DNA from: Streptomyces minutiscleroticus | Lineage (GTDB): Bacteria; Actinomycetota; Actinomycetes; Streptomycetales; Streptomycetaceae | DNA length: 64,000 nucleotides | Assembly (NCBI RefSeq): GCF_014650875.1 | Contig: NZ_BMVU01000011.1 | Span: forward strand, 62,001-126,000 | Reading direction: 5' to 3' | In this document: piece after piece, positions 50,093 to 59,414 of the stretch | Layout of the letters: the number at the start of each line of letters is the position of its first letter | Numbering within the stretch: position 1 is the stretch's first letter | Translations under genes and position numbers: made by a program | The notes under the pieces: generated by a model | What the model was told of the DNA's origin: nothing | Databases searched by the model: none | What the model saw: the letters and a program-made list of their open reading frames with translations, nothing else

Positions 50093-51457
50093 ATGCTCCC
50101 CAGCACGGCGAAAGTGCCCCCGTCCCCGGACGGGGCGGCCGCCGGGGACGGTGGGCCCTCACCGGGCTGGCCGGGGCCCGCGAAGAACGACCGCTCCCAC
50201 GGCCGTCCGCGGGACGAACGGGGCCACGGCCGCGCGCCGCGCCGGGCCGAGGCCGCGCGGACCGGGACCGCCCTCACCGCCGGGCAGGTCGACCGGGACG
50301 TGCCCACGGCCGTGGGCCGGGTGCTCCACGACCACCTCGGGCGGCTGACGTCGGCGGCCGCGTCCGTGGACGTCACCTTCGCCTGCGACGTCGCCGACCG
50401 GGTCGCCCGCTTCACCCTGCACGGCGGGAAGCGGATGCGCTCGCAGTTCCTGTGGTGGGGGCTGCGGGCCTGCGGCGGCGGCACCGAGCACGTCCACGAG
50501 GCGCTGCGGGTGGCCGCCGGGCTCGAACTGCTGCAGACCTGCGCCCTCGTCCACGACGACGTGATGGACAACTCCGCGCTGCGCCGCGGCGGCCCCGCGC
50601 TGCACGCGGACATCGCCGCCCACTACGGCCCGGCGCTCGGCGCCCGTACGGGCGCCTCCCTGGGCACCGCCGCCGCGATCCTGGCCGGCGACCTGGCCCT
50701 GGCCTGGGCCGACGACCTCCTCGCCGACACGGAGCTGCCGCCGGACGTCCACCGCGAGGTGCGCGGGATCTGGCGCGCCATGCGGATGGAGATGGTCGCG
50801 GGCCAGTACCTGGACCTGCACGGCCAGGCGACCGGGTCCCGCTCGACGGCCCGGGCGATCCGGGTCGCCTGCCTCAAGAGCGCCATGTACTCCGTGGAGC
50901 GGCCGCTCGAACTCGGCGCGGTCCTCGCCGGCGCCGACCGGGACACCCTGCGCGCCCTGTGCCGGGCGGGCCGCTGCGCGGGCATCGCCTTCCAGCTCCA
51001 CGACGACCTGCAGGGCGTGTTCGGCGACCCGGAGACCACCGGCAAGCCGTCGGGGGACGACATCCGCGAGGGCAAGCTCACCTACCTCGTCGCGGTGGCC
51101 CGCGCCCGCGCCGCCGCGCTCCGCGACACGGCGGCCGCCCGGGTGCTGAACGAGGCCCTGGGCGACCGCGGACTCGACGACGTCGGCCTGGAGCGGGTGC
51201 GGGAGGTCCTGGAGGGGACGGGGGCGCGCGCCGCCGTCGAGTCCCGGATCGACCGGCTGACCGCGCACGGCATGCGCCATCTGGCCGCCGCCCCGCTGCG
51301 GCCCGAGGGCCGGCTGCGCCTGCGGGCGCTGCTGCGCGCGGTGGCGGGGGCCGGGCCCGACCCGGCCCCCGGCCCCTCGGCCGGGACGGACGAGGACGGC
51401 GCGCCGCTGTCCCTGCTGCCCGGCACCGGTGCCGGCACCGACGGAGGTGCCGCGTGA
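50093..51457 (+). CDS. crtE: geranylgeranyl diphosphate synthase CrtE
   Basis: A 454-residue trans-prenyltransferase, first gene of crtEIBV. A low-complexity N-terminal extension of about 70 residues precedes the catalytic domain. The first aspartate-rich motif is in ALVHDDVMDNSALRRG and the second in FQLHDDLQGVFGDPETTGKP. The residues GGKRMRSQF bind the diphosphate. It condenses IPP with allylic substrates to GGPP for phytoene synthesis. ATG 50093 has AGAGGAG upstream. Its stop overlaps the crtI GTG. Confidence 0.92.
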   Translation: MLPSTAKVPPSPDGAAAGDGGPSPGWPGPAKNDRSHGRPRDERGHGRAPRRAEAARTGTALTAGQVDRDVPTAVGRVLHDHLGRLTSAAASVDVTFACDVADRVARFTLHGGKRMRSQFLWWGLRACGGGTEHVHEALRVAAGLELLQTCALVHDDVMDNSALRRGGPALHADIAAHYGPALGARTGASLGTAAAILAGDLALAWADDLLADTELPPDVHREVRGIWRAMRMEMVAGQYLDLHGQATGSRSTARAIRVACLKSAMYSVERPLELGAVLAGADRDTLRALCRAGRCAGIAFQLHDDLQGVFGDPETTGKPSGDDIREGKLTYLVAVARARAAALRDTAAARVLNEALGDRGLDDVGLERVREVLEGTGARAAVESRIDRLTAHGMRHLAAAPLRPEGRLRLRALLRAVAGAGPDPAPGPSAGTDEDGAPLSLLPGTGAGTDGGAA

Positions 51458-53133
51458 GCCGCACCGTGCCGGGGCCCACCGACCACGTCGTCGTGGTGGG
51501 CGCGGGCCTCGCGGGCCTGTCGGCCGCCCTGCACCTGCTGGGGGCGGGCCGCCGCGTCACCGTCGTCGAACGCGACACGGGGCCGGGCGGCCGCGCCGGC
51601 CGGATCGAACGCGCCGGCTACCGCTTCGACACCGGCCCGACCGTGTTCACCATGCCCGAGCTCGCGGACGAGGCGTTCGCCGCGGTCGGCGACAGCCTGC
51701 ACCGCCGGGTGGAGCTGCTGCCGCTGCACCCGGCCTACCGCGCCCGCTTCGCCGACGGCACGTCCCTGGACGTGCACACCGACGCCGAGGCGATGGAGGC
51801 CGAGGTGGAGCGCTTCGCCGGAGCGCGCGAGGCGGCCGGCTACCGCGACCTGCGCCGCTGGCTGGGCACGCTCTACCGGGCGCAGATGGACCGCTTCATC
51901 GACGCCAACTTCGACTCGCCCCTCCAGCTGGCCCACCCCGACCTGGCCCGGCTCGCCGTCCTCGGCGGCTTCGGCCGGCTCGGCCCCCGCATCGGCCGCC
52001 ACCTGAAGGACGAGCGGCTGCGCCGGGTCTTCTCCTTCCAGGCCCTGTACGCCGGGGTGGCACCGGCCCGGGCGCTCGCCGCGTACGCCGTCATCGCCTA
52101 CATGGACACCGTCGCGGGCGTGTATTTCCCGCGCGGCGGCATGCACGCGCTGCCCCGCGCCATGGCCGACGCCGCGGCGGACGCGGGCGCCGACCTCAGG
52201 TACGGCGAGTCCGTCCACCGGCTGGAACGTTCCGGCAGCCGGATCACCGCCGTCGTCACCGAGCACGGGCGCATCGCCTGCGACGCGGTGGTGCTCACCC
52301 CCGACCTGCCGGTCACCTACCGGCTGCTGGGCCGCGCCCCGCGCCGGCCGCTGCGGCTGCGCCACTCCCCGTCGGCGGTGGTCCTGCACGCGGGCACCGA
52401 CCGCACCTGGCCGCACCTGGCCCACCACACGCTGGACTTCGGGCACGCCTGGGACCGCACCTTCGAGGAGCTGACCCGCACCGGGGACCTCATGTCGGAC
52501 CCCTCGCTGCTGATCACCCGCCCGACGGCCGGCGATCCGGACCTGGCGCCCCCGGGCCGCCACGTGCACTACGTCCTGGCCCCCTGCCCCAACACCGACA
52601 TCGGCCCGGACGCCGCCGCCTGGACGGACCTCGCGCCGCGCTACCGCGACCGGCTGCTCACCACCCTGGAGGAGCGCGGCCTGGACGGGATCGGCGCGGC
52701 CATCGAGGAGGAGTGCCTGGTCACGCCCGCGGACTGGCACGCGCAGGGGCACGCCGCCGGTACGCCGTTCTCGGCGGCGCACACCTTCCCGCAGACCGGT
52801 CCGTTCCGGCCGGGCAACCTCGTGCGCGGCACGGACAACGCCGTCCTCGCGGGCTGCGGCACCACCCCGGGCGTCGGCGTGCCCACGGTCCTGATCTCCG
52901 GCAAGCTCGCCGCCGCCCGCGTCGCGGGCCCGCCCGCCCGCCGCACGGCCCCCCGGCCCGGGACCCCGGCCGCCCGCACCGCGGCGGCGCCCGGCGCCAC
53001 GGCCCACGCCGCCCCGGAGCCGGGCACGGCCGCCCGTACGGCCACCCCACCCGACACGGCCGCGCGCATCACGCCTCCCACGGACCCCGGACCGGCGCCG
53101 CGCGGCACACGGACGAAAGGCACCCCCGCATGA
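51454..53133 (+). CDS. crtI: phytoene desaturase CrtI
   Basis: A 559-residue FAD-dependent desaturase converting phytoene to lycopene. The N-terminal nucleotide motif is [21 protein letters not shown], then [20 protein letters not shown], the typical CrtI signature. The C-terminal signature is [23 protein letters not shown]. The last 65 residues are an unusual Ala/Pro/Thr-rich tail ending in KGTPA. GTG 51454 overlaps crtE's TGA. Its last codons are part of a 17-base tandem duplication at the crtB junction. Confidence 0.92.
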   Translation: MSRTVPGPTDHVVVVGAGLAGLSAALHLLGAGRRVTVVERDTGPGGRAGRIERAGYRFDTGPTVFTMPELADEAFAAVGDSLHRRVELLPLHPAYRARFADGTSLDVHTDAEAMEAEVERFAGAREAAGYRDLRRWLGTLYRAQMDRFIDANFDSPLQLAHPDLARLAVLGGFGRLGPRIGRHLKDERLRRVFSFQALYAGVAPARALAAYAVIAYMDTVAGVYFPRGGMHALPRAMADAAADAGADLRYGESVHRLERSGSRITAVVTEHGRIACDAVVLTPDLPVTYRLLGRAPRRPLRLRHSPSAVVLHAGTDRTWPHLAHHTLDFGHAWDRTFEELTRTGDLMSDPSLLITRPTAGDPDLAPPGRHVHYVLAPCPNTDIGPDAAAWTDLAPRYRDRLLTTLEERGLDGIGAAIEEECLVTPADWHAQGHAAGTPFSAAHTFPQTGPFRPGNLVRGTDNAVLAGCGTTPGVGVPTVLISGKLAAARVAGPPARRTAPRPGTPAARTAAAPGATAHAAPEPGTAARTATPPDTAARITPPTDPGPAPRGTRTKGTPA

Positions 53134-53149
53134 AAGGCACCCCCGCATG
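53116..53149 (+). repeat. 17-bp tandem duplication spanning the crtI-crtB junction
   Basis: AAAGGCACCCCCGCATG occurs at 53116-53132 and again, directly, at 53133-53149. Each copy carries an AAAGG ribosome-binding site and an ATG. The first copy ends crtI, the second supplies the crtB start. Confidence 0.9.
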
Positions 53150-53150
53150 A
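53130..53150 (+). other. six-codon mini-ORF MKGTPA between crtI and crtB
   Basis: ATG 53130 opens a reading frame of six codons ending at TGA 53148-53150, which overlaps the crtB ATG. It starts inside the crtI stop (ATGA) and ends inside the crtB start (ATGA), creating a stepping-stone for translational coupling. Whether it is translated is unknown. Confidence 0.55.
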
Positions 53151-54181
53151 CCGCCCGTGAGCTCGACGCCGCGGCCGTCACCGACCCCGCCCTGCGCGAG
53201 GCCTACGCCACCTGCCGGCGGCTCAACGCCCGGCACGGCAAGACGTACTTCCTGGCCACCCGGCTGCTGCCCGTCGAGCGCCGCCCCGCCGTGCACGCCC
53301 TGTACGGCTTCGCCCGGTGGGCCGACGACATCGTCGACAGCCTGGACGCGACCATGACGCCCGCCGACCGCGCCCGCTCGCTGGCGCTCCTGCAGGCCCG
53401 CCTGGAGACCGGGCTGCGCGACGGCGGCGGCCCCGAACCCGTCGTGCGGGCGCTCGCCCACACCGCGCAGCGGTACGCGATCGACCACCGGCACTTCTCC
53501 GACTTCATGACGGCCATGCGGTCCGACCTGGAGGTGACGGACTACCCGACCTACGCCGACCTGCGCGGTTACATGCACGGCTCCGCCGCCGTCATCGGCC
53601 TGCAGATGCTGCCGGTGCTCGGCACGGTCGTCCCGCGCGAGGAGGCCGAGCCGCACGCGGCCGCGCTCGGCGTCGCCTTCCAGCTCACCAACTTCCTGCG
53701 GGACGTGGGCGAGGACCTGGACCGCGGCCGCGTCTACCTGCCGCAGGACCTGCTGGCCGCGCACGGCGTGGACCGGGAGATCCTGCGCTGGAGCCGCGAC
53801 ACAGGACGCCGCGACCCGCGCATCACCGCGGCCCTGCGCGCCGCCGAGGACCTCACCCGGGGCGTCTACCGCGAGGCGGCGCCGGGCCTGGCGATGCTGG
53901 ACCCGGTGTCCCGCCCGTGCATCCGCACCGCGTTCGTGCTGTACGGGGGCATCCTCGACGCCGTGGCCGACGACGGCTACGCCGTGCTGCACCGGCGGTC
54001 GGTGGTGCCCCGGCGCAGGCGCCTGGCCGTGGCCCTCGACGGCCTGGCCCGGGTGAGCGCCGCCCGTGCCCGCGCCCGTGCCCGCGCCCGGACCCGGAGC
54101 GCCGCTGTCGCGCCGGTGGTGACCCGCCCGGTGGGCGCGGCGGTCGCGAGCCGCGTGGTGGTGCGGGAGGAGGCGGCGTGA
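53147..54181 (+). CDS. crtB: phytoene synthase CrtB
   Basis: A 344-residue squalene/phytoene synthase joining two GGPP molecules. The first aspartate-rich motif is in [14 protein letters not shown] and the second in [26 protein letters not shown] and the YLP signature agree with the family. The last 45 residues are Arg/Ala/Val-rich and variable. ATG 53147 is the second ATG of the tandem duplication and has AAAGG at good spacing. Its TGA overlaps the GTG of the next gene. Confidence 0.92.
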   Translation: MTARELDAAAVTDPALREAYATCRRLNARHGKTYFLATRLLPVERRPAVHALYGFARWADDIVDSLDATMTPADRARSLALLQARLETGLRDGGGPEPVVRALAHTAQRYAIDHRHFSDFMTAMRSDLEVTDYPTYADLRGYMHGSAAVIGLQMLPVLGTVVPREEAEPHAAALGVAFQLTNFLRDVGEDLDRGRVYLPQDLLAAHGVDREILRWSRDTGRRDPRITAALRAAEDLTRGVYREAAPGLAMLDPVSRPCIRTAFVLYGGILDAVADDGYAVLHRRSVVPRRRRLAVALDGLARVSAARARARARARTRSAAVAPVVTRPVGAAVASRVVVREEAA

Positions 54182-55191
54182 GCGACGGACGTCCTTCCGC
54201 CGCGCGCGGACGCTACCCGGTGCGGCTGCGGCGCAGGCCCGTGCGGTGGGAGGAGCAGGACCCCTCCTGGCGTGACGCCGTGCCCGGCCTGATCGACCGT
54301 CAGCTGAAGCGCGCCCAGGCCCGCCCGTCGGGCAACTGGTTCGTGGTCGGCGCCTCGCGCGAGATCGTGCCGGGCCGGTCCTTCGGGCGGACGGTCGCGG
54401 GCGTGGAGGTGGTGCTGTGGCGCGACGCCGACGGCCGGCTCACGGCCGGTCCCGGGGCGTGCCCGCACCTCGGGGCGCCGCTCAAGGACAGCCCCGTGCG
54501 CTGCGGCACGCTCATCTGCCACTGGCACGGACTGGCCCTGAAGGGCGGGCCGTTCGCGGGCTGGGCACCCTATCCGGCCCATGACGACGGCGTCCTGGTG
54601 TGGGTGCGCCTGGACGAGGCCGGGGGGGAGGAGCCGCTGGACGCGCCGGTGGTCCCGGAGCGGCCCCGGCTCGCCGGCGCCGTCGAGGCCGTCTACACCG
54701 GCTTCGGCACCTGCGAGCCGGAGGACGTCGTGGCCAACCGGCTCGACCCCTGGCACGGCGCGTGGCTGCACCCGTACTCGTTCGTCGACCTCGACGTGGT
54801 GTCCGTCCCCGGCGACGGGGAGGAGGACGAGGGCCTGGCCGTGGACGTGTCGTTCAAGGTGGCCGGACGGGTGGTGGTGCCGGTGCGGGCGGTCTTCACG
54901 GCGCCCGAACCCCGTACCGTCGTCATGCACATCACCGAGGGCGAGGGCGAGGGCTCGGTGGTGGAGACCCACGCCACGCCGCTGGGGCCGGACGGCCTCG
55001 GCCGGCCGCGCACGGCGGTGGTCGAGGCGGTCGTCGCCGCCTCCGACCGGCCCGGCTTCGCGGCGGCGCGCGGGGCGGCATCCCTGCTCAGGCCGCTGAT
55101 GCGGGCCGCGGCGGGCCGCCTGTGGCGCGACGACCTGGCCTACGCCGAACGGCGCTGGAAGCTGCGCAGCACGGGCCGCTTCCCCGGCTGA
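54178..55191 (+). CDS. crtV: Rieske-type 2Fe-2S protein in crtV position (DUF5914-like)
   Basis: A 337-residue protein with a complete Rieske cluster motif, [15 protein letters not shown] and [12 protein letters not shown] (residues about 97-125). A C-terminal domain of about 200 residues resembles DUF5914 and the catalytic-domain fold of Rieske oxygenases, including the diagnostic [16 protein letters not shown] with two His that may bind mononuclear iron. It occupies the crtV position of crtEIBV. Its reaction is unknown; oxidative modification of a carotenoid is the simplest idea. GTG 54178 overlaps the crtB stop. Confidence 0.85.
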   Translation: MSDGRPSAARGRYPVRLRRRPVRWEEQDPSWRDAVPGLIDRQLKRAQARPSGNWFVVGASREIVPGRSFGRTVAGVEVVLWRDADGRLTAGPGACPHLGAPLKDSPVRCGTLICHWHGLALKGGPFAGWAPYPAHDDGVLVWVRLDEAGGEEPLDAPVVPERPRLAGAVEAVYTGFGTCEPEDVVANRLDPWHGAWLHPYSFVDLDVVSVPGDGEEDEGLAVDVSFKVAGRVVVPVRAVFTAPEPRTVVMHITEGEGEGSVVETHATPLGPDGLGRPRTAVVEAVVAASDRPGFAAARGAASLLRPLMRAAAGRLWRDDLAYAERRWKLRSTGRFPG

Positions 55192-55223
55192 CGCGCGGCA
55201 CGCCGAGGGGGCGTCGGCACGGA

Positions 55224-55264
55224 ACGCGCAGGGGCACCGGCGGCGAGCCGGTGCCCCTGCGCGT
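55224..55264. terminator. 18-bp bidirectional terminator
   Basis: Bases 55224-55241 are the exact reverse complement of 55247-55264, loop of five. It lies between the convergent crtV (stop 55191) and gntR (stop 55277) genes. Confidence 0.85.
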
Positions 55265-55276
55265 ACGGACCGGGCG

Positions 55277-55972
55277 TCAGACCTTCAGCGGGACGCTCTC
55301 GCGGGACGCGGGCTCCGTGCGGTCCGGCGTGGCCCGCAACTGCTCGATGACGCTGTCCAGATGGGCGCGCGCGGCGGCCTCGGCCCCGGCGCCGTCCCCG
55401 GCGACGATCGCGTCGACGATGTCCAGGTGCTGCGGCAGCGACTGGTTCGGGCGGCCCGGGCGCAGGGAGAGCCGGAACTGGTAGCGCACCATCTGCGCGT
55501 TGAGCCGGCCCAGCAGCGCCTCCGCCACCTTCTGGCCGCTGATCTGCGCGACGGTGTCGTGCAGTTGGCGGTTGAGCAGGGAGTACGTGTCGAGGGCTCC
55601 GGCGTCGACCGCCTCGCGCATCCGGGCGCCGATCTCGCGCAGGGACTCCCGCTGCTCCTCGGTGGCGAGTTCGGCCGCCCGCCGGGCGCACAGGCCCTCC
55701 AGCGAGGCGCGGCACTCGGTGATCTGGATGGCCTCCTCCACCGAGATCACCCGGACCCGGGCGCCGCGCCGCGGGATCAGCTCGACGAGGCCCTCGGCGG
55801 CGAGGTCCTGCAGCGCCTCGCGGACGGAGCTGCGCGTGGCGTGGAAGGTGTCGGACAGCTCCTGCTCGATCAGCCGCTGCCCGGGCACCATGTCCCCCGA
55901 AGCGAGCGCCTGGCGGATGCCCGCGCCGACCACGCTGCGCCCCGTCTGCCCGGTGGCCCGGTTCTGCGTCAC
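55277..55972 (-). CDS. FCD-type GntR regulator of the PDC operon
   Basis: A 231-residue GntR-family regulator. The winged helix (residues about 10-75) contains IEQELSDTFHATRSSVREAL and LVELIPRRGARVRVI. The FCD effector domain has ITECRASLEGLCARRAAEL, LNRQLHDTVAQISG and PNQSLPQHLDIVDAIVAGDG, with Asp/His ligands for a metal-bound carboxylate. GTG 55972 has GAGGAG upstream. It is divergent from the lig-type operon and an ATTGTCAACAAT palindrome lies between, so it is the likely repressor responding to a tricarboxylate or pyrone dicarboxylate. Confidence 0.9.
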   Translation of the reverse strand: MTQNRATGQTGRSVVGAGIRQALASGDMVPGQRLIEQELSDTFHATRSSVREALQDLAAEGLVELIPRRGARVRVISVEEAIQITECRASLEGLCARRAAELATEEQRESLREIGARMREAVDAGALDTYSLLNRQLHDTVAQISGQKVAEALLGRLNAQMVRYQFRLSLRPGRPNQSLPQHLDIVDAIVAGDGAGAEAAARAHLDSVIEQLRATPDRTEPASRESVPLKV

Positions 55973-56072
55973 CCGTACCGCTCCTCTTGAAGTCCGACGA
56001 CACTCGATGCCCGGGAAAGTCTAGCCACAGCGGCCCTTGGCAGATCAGAACCAAAACTTTTTCGTCGAGGAT

Positions 56073-56084
56073 ATTGTCAACAAT
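56073..56084. promoter_or_regulatory. GntR/FCD operator ATTGTCAACAAT
   Basis: Perfect 5+2+5 palindrome in an A/T-rich stretch between the divergent gntR and ligU genes, 73 bases before the ligU ATG. The TTGT-ACAA half-sites match operators of FCD-type GntR proteins. Confidence 0.75.
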
Positions 56085-56156
56085 TTGGTCGACGACTAGG
56101 TTGACGTGCTGTGTCACCCATGAGGACACACCCGAGCACAACACCGAGGGGAAGCA

Positions 56157-57338
56157 ATGGCGCAGCCCGAGACGGTCCCGCACGCACGCGGAGAACGGCC
56201 CCGACCGCGCGGCGGTCAGGTCGCGGTCCCCTGCTGGTTCATGCGCGGCGGCACCTCCAAGGGCCCCTTCTTCCGCGCGGACGACCTGCCGGGGGACCGC
56301 GCCTCGCGCGACGCCGTCCTGCTCGCGGCCATGGGCTCGCCCGACCCGCGCCAGATCGACGGACTGGGCGGGGCCGACCCGCTCACCAGCAAGGCCGGCG
56401 TCGTGGGGCGCAGCGGGCGGGCGGACGCCGACCTGGAGTTCCTCTTCGCCCAGCTCCAGCCCGCGAGCGACGCCGTCGACACCACGCCCAACTGCGGCAA
56501 CATGCTGGCGGCCGTGGTGCCCTTCGCGATCGAGTCCGGCCTGCTGGAACCGGCGGGCGAGACGACCACGGCCCGCGTGCTCACCCTCAACACCGGCATG
56601 GTCGCGGAGATCACCGTCCGCACCCCCGAGGGCGAGGACGGCCGGTACGTGGAGTACGCGGGCGACCGCCGCATCGACGGCGTCCCCGGCACCGCCGCGC
56701 CCGTCACCATCGGCTTCCTCGACACCGCGGGCTCCGTCTGCTCGGCCCTGCTGCCCACCGGCAACGTCCGCGACCGCGTCGAGGCCGACGGGGTCGGCAC
56801 CGTCGACGTCACCTGCATCGACAACGGCATGCCCCTGGTGATCGTCGCCGCCGCCGACCTGGGCCGCACCGGCTACGAGACGGCCGCCGAGCTCGACGCC
56901 GACGACGAGCTCAAGCAGCGCGTCGAGGCCCTGCGCCTGGCCTGCGGCGAGCTGATGGGCCTCGGCGACGTCAGCGCGAAGAACTACCCCAAGATGACGC
57001 TGGTGGCCCCGCCCGCCCGCGGCGGCACGATCAGCACCCGCAGCTTCATCCCGCACGTCTGCCACGCGTCGATCGGCGTCCTCGCCGCCGTCACCGCGGC
57101 CACCGCCTGCGTCCTGGACGGCACCGTCGCCCACGACCTGGCGGAGGTCCCCGGCGGCACCGACGTCACCGTCTCCGTGGAGCACCCGGCCGGCGAGTTC
57201 AGCGTCGAGCTCGGTCTCGCGGGGCCCGGCACCCAGCACGTCACGAGGTCGGCCCTGGTGCGCACCGCACGGCTGATCATGGTCGGCGACGTCCTGGTTC
57301 CCCACAGCGCCTGGAAGTCCGAGGAGGACCAAGGATGA
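56157..57338 (+). CDS. ligU: 4-oxalomesaconate tautomerase/isomerase LigU/GalD (PrpF family)
   Basis: A 393-residue protein of the PrpF/diaminopimelate-epimerase-like fold. Family motifs are VPCWFMRGGTSKGPFF, LGGADPLTSKAGVV and DTTPNCGNMLAAVVPFA, with the catalytic Cys region PNCGN. In the protocatechuate 4,5-cleavage and gallate pathways LigU/GalD isomerises 4-oxalomesaconate so that the hydratase can act. ATG 56157 has GAGGGGAAG upstream. First gene of the operon; the stop overlaps ligJ (ATGA). Confidence 0.85.
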   Translation: MAQPETVPHARGERPRPRGGQVAVPCWFMRGGTSKGPFFRADDLPGDRASRDAVLLAAMGSPDPRQIDGLGGADPLTSKAGVVGRSGRADADLEFLFAQLQPASDAVDTTPNCGNMLAAVVPFAIESGLLEPAGETTTARVLTLNTGMVAEITVRTPEGEDGRYVEYAGDRRIDGVPGTAAPVTIGFLDTAGSVCSALLPTGNVRDRVEADGVGTVDVTCIDNGMPLVIVAAADLGRTGYETAAELDADDELKQRVEALRLACGELMGLGDVSAKNYPKMTLVAPPARGGTISTRSFIPHVCHASIGVLAAVTAATACVLDGTVAHDLAEVPGGTDVTVSVEHPAGEFSVELGLAGPGTQHVTRSALVRTARLIMVGDVLVPHSAWKSEEDQG

Positions 57339-58360
57339 TCATCGACTGTCACGGCCACTTCACCACCGCGCCGCCCGCGCTGGGCGAGTGGCGCGAACGG
57401 CAGATCGCCGCACTCGGCGACCCGGCCGCCGCCCCCGATCCCGCCGGCCCGCGCATCGGCGACGACGACCTGCGCGCGGGCATCGAGGGCAACCAGCTGC
57501 GGCTGATGGACGAACGCGGCATCGACGTCACGGTCTTCTCGCCCCGCGCCTCCTTCATGGCCCACCACATCGGCGACTTCGTGACCTCCTCGCGGTGGGC
57601 CGCGATCTGCAACGACCTGTGCCACCGCGTCCACCGCCTGTACCCGGAGCGCTTCGTGCCGGCGGCCATGCTGCCCCAGTCGCCCGGCGTCGACCCGGCC
57701 ACCTGCCTCCCCGAGCTGACCCGCGCGGTCGAGGAGCTGGGCGCGGTCGCGGTCAACCTCAACCCCGACCCGTCCGGCGGCCATTGGACCGCCCCGCCGC
57801 TGACCGACCGCTCGTGGTACCCGGTCTACGAGAAGCTGGTCGAGTACGACGTCCCGGCGATGGTGCACGTCAGCACCAGCTGCAACGACTCCTTCCACAC
57901 CACCGGCGCCCACTACCTCAACGCCGACACCACGGCGTTCATGCAGCTGGTCCAGGGCGACCTGTTCGCGGACTTCCCCACGCTGCGCTTCGTGATCCCG
58001 CACGGCGGCGGCGCCGTCCCGTACCACTGGGGTCGCTTCCGGGGCCTGGCGATGGCCCTGAAGAAGCCGCCGCTGGAGGAGCACGTGCTGAACAACGTCT
58101 TCTTCGACACGTGCGTGTACCACCAGCCGGGCATCGACCTCCTCCTGGACGTCGTGCCGACCCGCAACGTCCTGTTCGCCTCGGAGATGATCGGGGCCGT
58201 CCGCGACATCGACCCCGGGACCGGCCACCACTTCGACGACACCCGCCGCTACGTCGAGGCCGCGAGGCTTCCCCCCGAGGACCTGGTCGCCGTCCAGGAG
58301 CGCAACGCCCGCTCCGTCTACCCCCGTCTGGACGCCCTGCTGACGCGGCAGGGCCGCTGA
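57335..58360 (+). CDS. ligJ: 4-oxalomesaconate hydratase LigJ (amidohydrolase fold)
   Basis: A 341-residue amidohydrolase-fold enzyme. The metal motif is [10 protein letters not shown] at the N-terminus, then [35 protein letters not shown] and [10 protein letters not shown]. LigJ is the zinc-dependent hydratase that converts the LigU product to 4-carboxy-4-hydroxy-2-oxoadipate. Being coupled to LigU and followed by LigK supports this over a generic amidohydrolase or 6-methylsalicylate decarboxylase-type function. ATG 57335 overlaps the ligU stop. Confidence 0.85.
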   Translation: MIIDCHGHFTTAPPALGEWRERQIAALGDPAAAPDPAGPRIGDDDLRAGIEGNQLRLMDERGIDVTVFSPRASFMAHHIGDFVTSSRWAAICNDLCHRVHRLYPERFVPAAMLPQSPGVDPATCLPELTRAVEELGAVAVNLNPDPSGGHWTAPPLTDRSWYPVYEKLVEYDVPAMVHVSTSCNDSFHTTGAHYLNADTTAFMQLVQGDLFADFPTLRFVIPHGGGAVPYHWGRFRGLAMALKKPPLEEHVLNNVFFDTCVYHQPGIDLLLDVVPTRNVLFASEMIGAVRDIDPGTGHHFDDTRRYVEAARLPPEDLVAVQERNARSVYPRLDALLTRQGR

Positions 58361-58382
58361 TCCGCCCAAGGAGCCGACCACC

Positions 58383-59066
58383 ATGTACGAACTCGGAGTC
58401 GTCCACCGCAGCATCGCGCGCGCGTCGCGGGAGGACGTCGAGGCGCTCGCCCCCTTCGGCGTCAGCACGATCCACGAGGCCATGGGACGCACCGGCCTGA
58501 TGCGCCCCTACATGCGCCCCGTCTACCGGGGCGCGAAGCTCTGCGGCACCGCCGTCACCGTCCTCCTCCAGCCCGGCGACAACTGGATGATGCACGTCGC
58601 CGCCGAGCAGGTGCGGCCCGGCGACGTGCTGGTGGCCGCCTGCACCACCGAGAGCGAGGACGGCTTCTTCGGCGAGCTGCTGGCGACCTCGCTGCGCTCC
58701 CGCGGCTGCGGCGGCCTCGTCATCGACGGCGGCTGCCGCGACGTGGCCGACCTGGAGGAGATGGACTTCCCCGTCTTCAGCCGCGCCGTCAACTCCAAGG
58801 GCACCGTCAAGGCCACCCTCGGCTCGGTCAACGTGCCCGTCGTCTGCGCCAACGCGCTGGTGCACCCCGGCGACGTGGTCGTCGCGGACGTCGACGGCGT
58901 CGTGGTCGTGCCGGCCGGACGCGCCGGCGAGGTCGCCGAGGCGGCCCGCAGGCGCGAGGAGAACGAGGAGGGCAAGCGCCGCCGGTTCGCCGCCGGGGAG
59001 CTCGGCCTCGACGTCTACGGCATGCGCGAACCCCTGAGGGCCGCCGGCCTGCGCTACGTCGACTGA
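58383..59066 (+). CDS. ligK: 4-carboxy-4-hydroxy-2-oxoadipate aldolase LigK/GalC
   Basis: A 227-residue class II aldolase of the HMG/CHA aldolase-RraA family. Signature segments are [51 protein letters not shown] and [18 protein letters not shown], the last binding pyruvate and magnesium. It cleaves CHA to pyruvate and oxaloacetate, the final step of the pathway. AAGGAG precedes ATG 58383. RraA-type RNase regulators share the fold but lack this operon context. Confidence 0.9.
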   Translation: MYELGVVHRSIARASREDVEALAPFGVSTIHEAMGRTGLMRPYMRPVYRGAKLCGTAVTVLLQPGDNWMMHVAAEQVRPGDVLVAACTTESEDGFFGELLATSLRSRGCGGLVIDGGCRDVADLEEMDFPVFSRAVNSKGTVKATLGSVNVPVVCANALVHPGDVVVADVDGVVVVPAGRAGEVAEAARRREENEEGKRRRFAAGELGLDVYGMREPLRAAGLRYVD

Positions 59067-59414
59067 CGTTCGTACGCCCGCCGCCGTGCGGACGTCCGTA
59101 CGGCGGCGCGGCCCCGGCGGGGCGGCTCCGAGCCCCGCCGCACCGGCGGAGAAGGTCCGCCCCTCGCGGGCGGTGGGACGGGACCCCACCGCCCCGCACC
59201 GGCCCGCCGACGGCCGCCGCACACCGGACCGGCGGCCACCGCCCCGCACCGCGGCGGACCGGCGGCCACCGCCGCCCCGCGCATCCGGCGACCGCGCCCG
59301 CCCCACCGGGCCGGGCCCGCCCCCGCCGGCCCGTACGACGACGGGCCCGCCCGCACCGGAGAGCCGCTCTCCTCCCCGCCCGGCCTCCGGCCGCACTTCC
59401 CAGGAGATCCACCC
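59067..59414. other. 348-base GC-rich spacer inside the lig operon
   Basis: No gene on either strand. It is low-complexity C/G sequence with an 18-base unit at 59226-59243 repeated exactly at 59256-59273. An AGGAG site at the end serves ligI. The spacer is unusual for an operon whose other junctions are tight and may hold an internal promoter. Confidence 0.6.
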
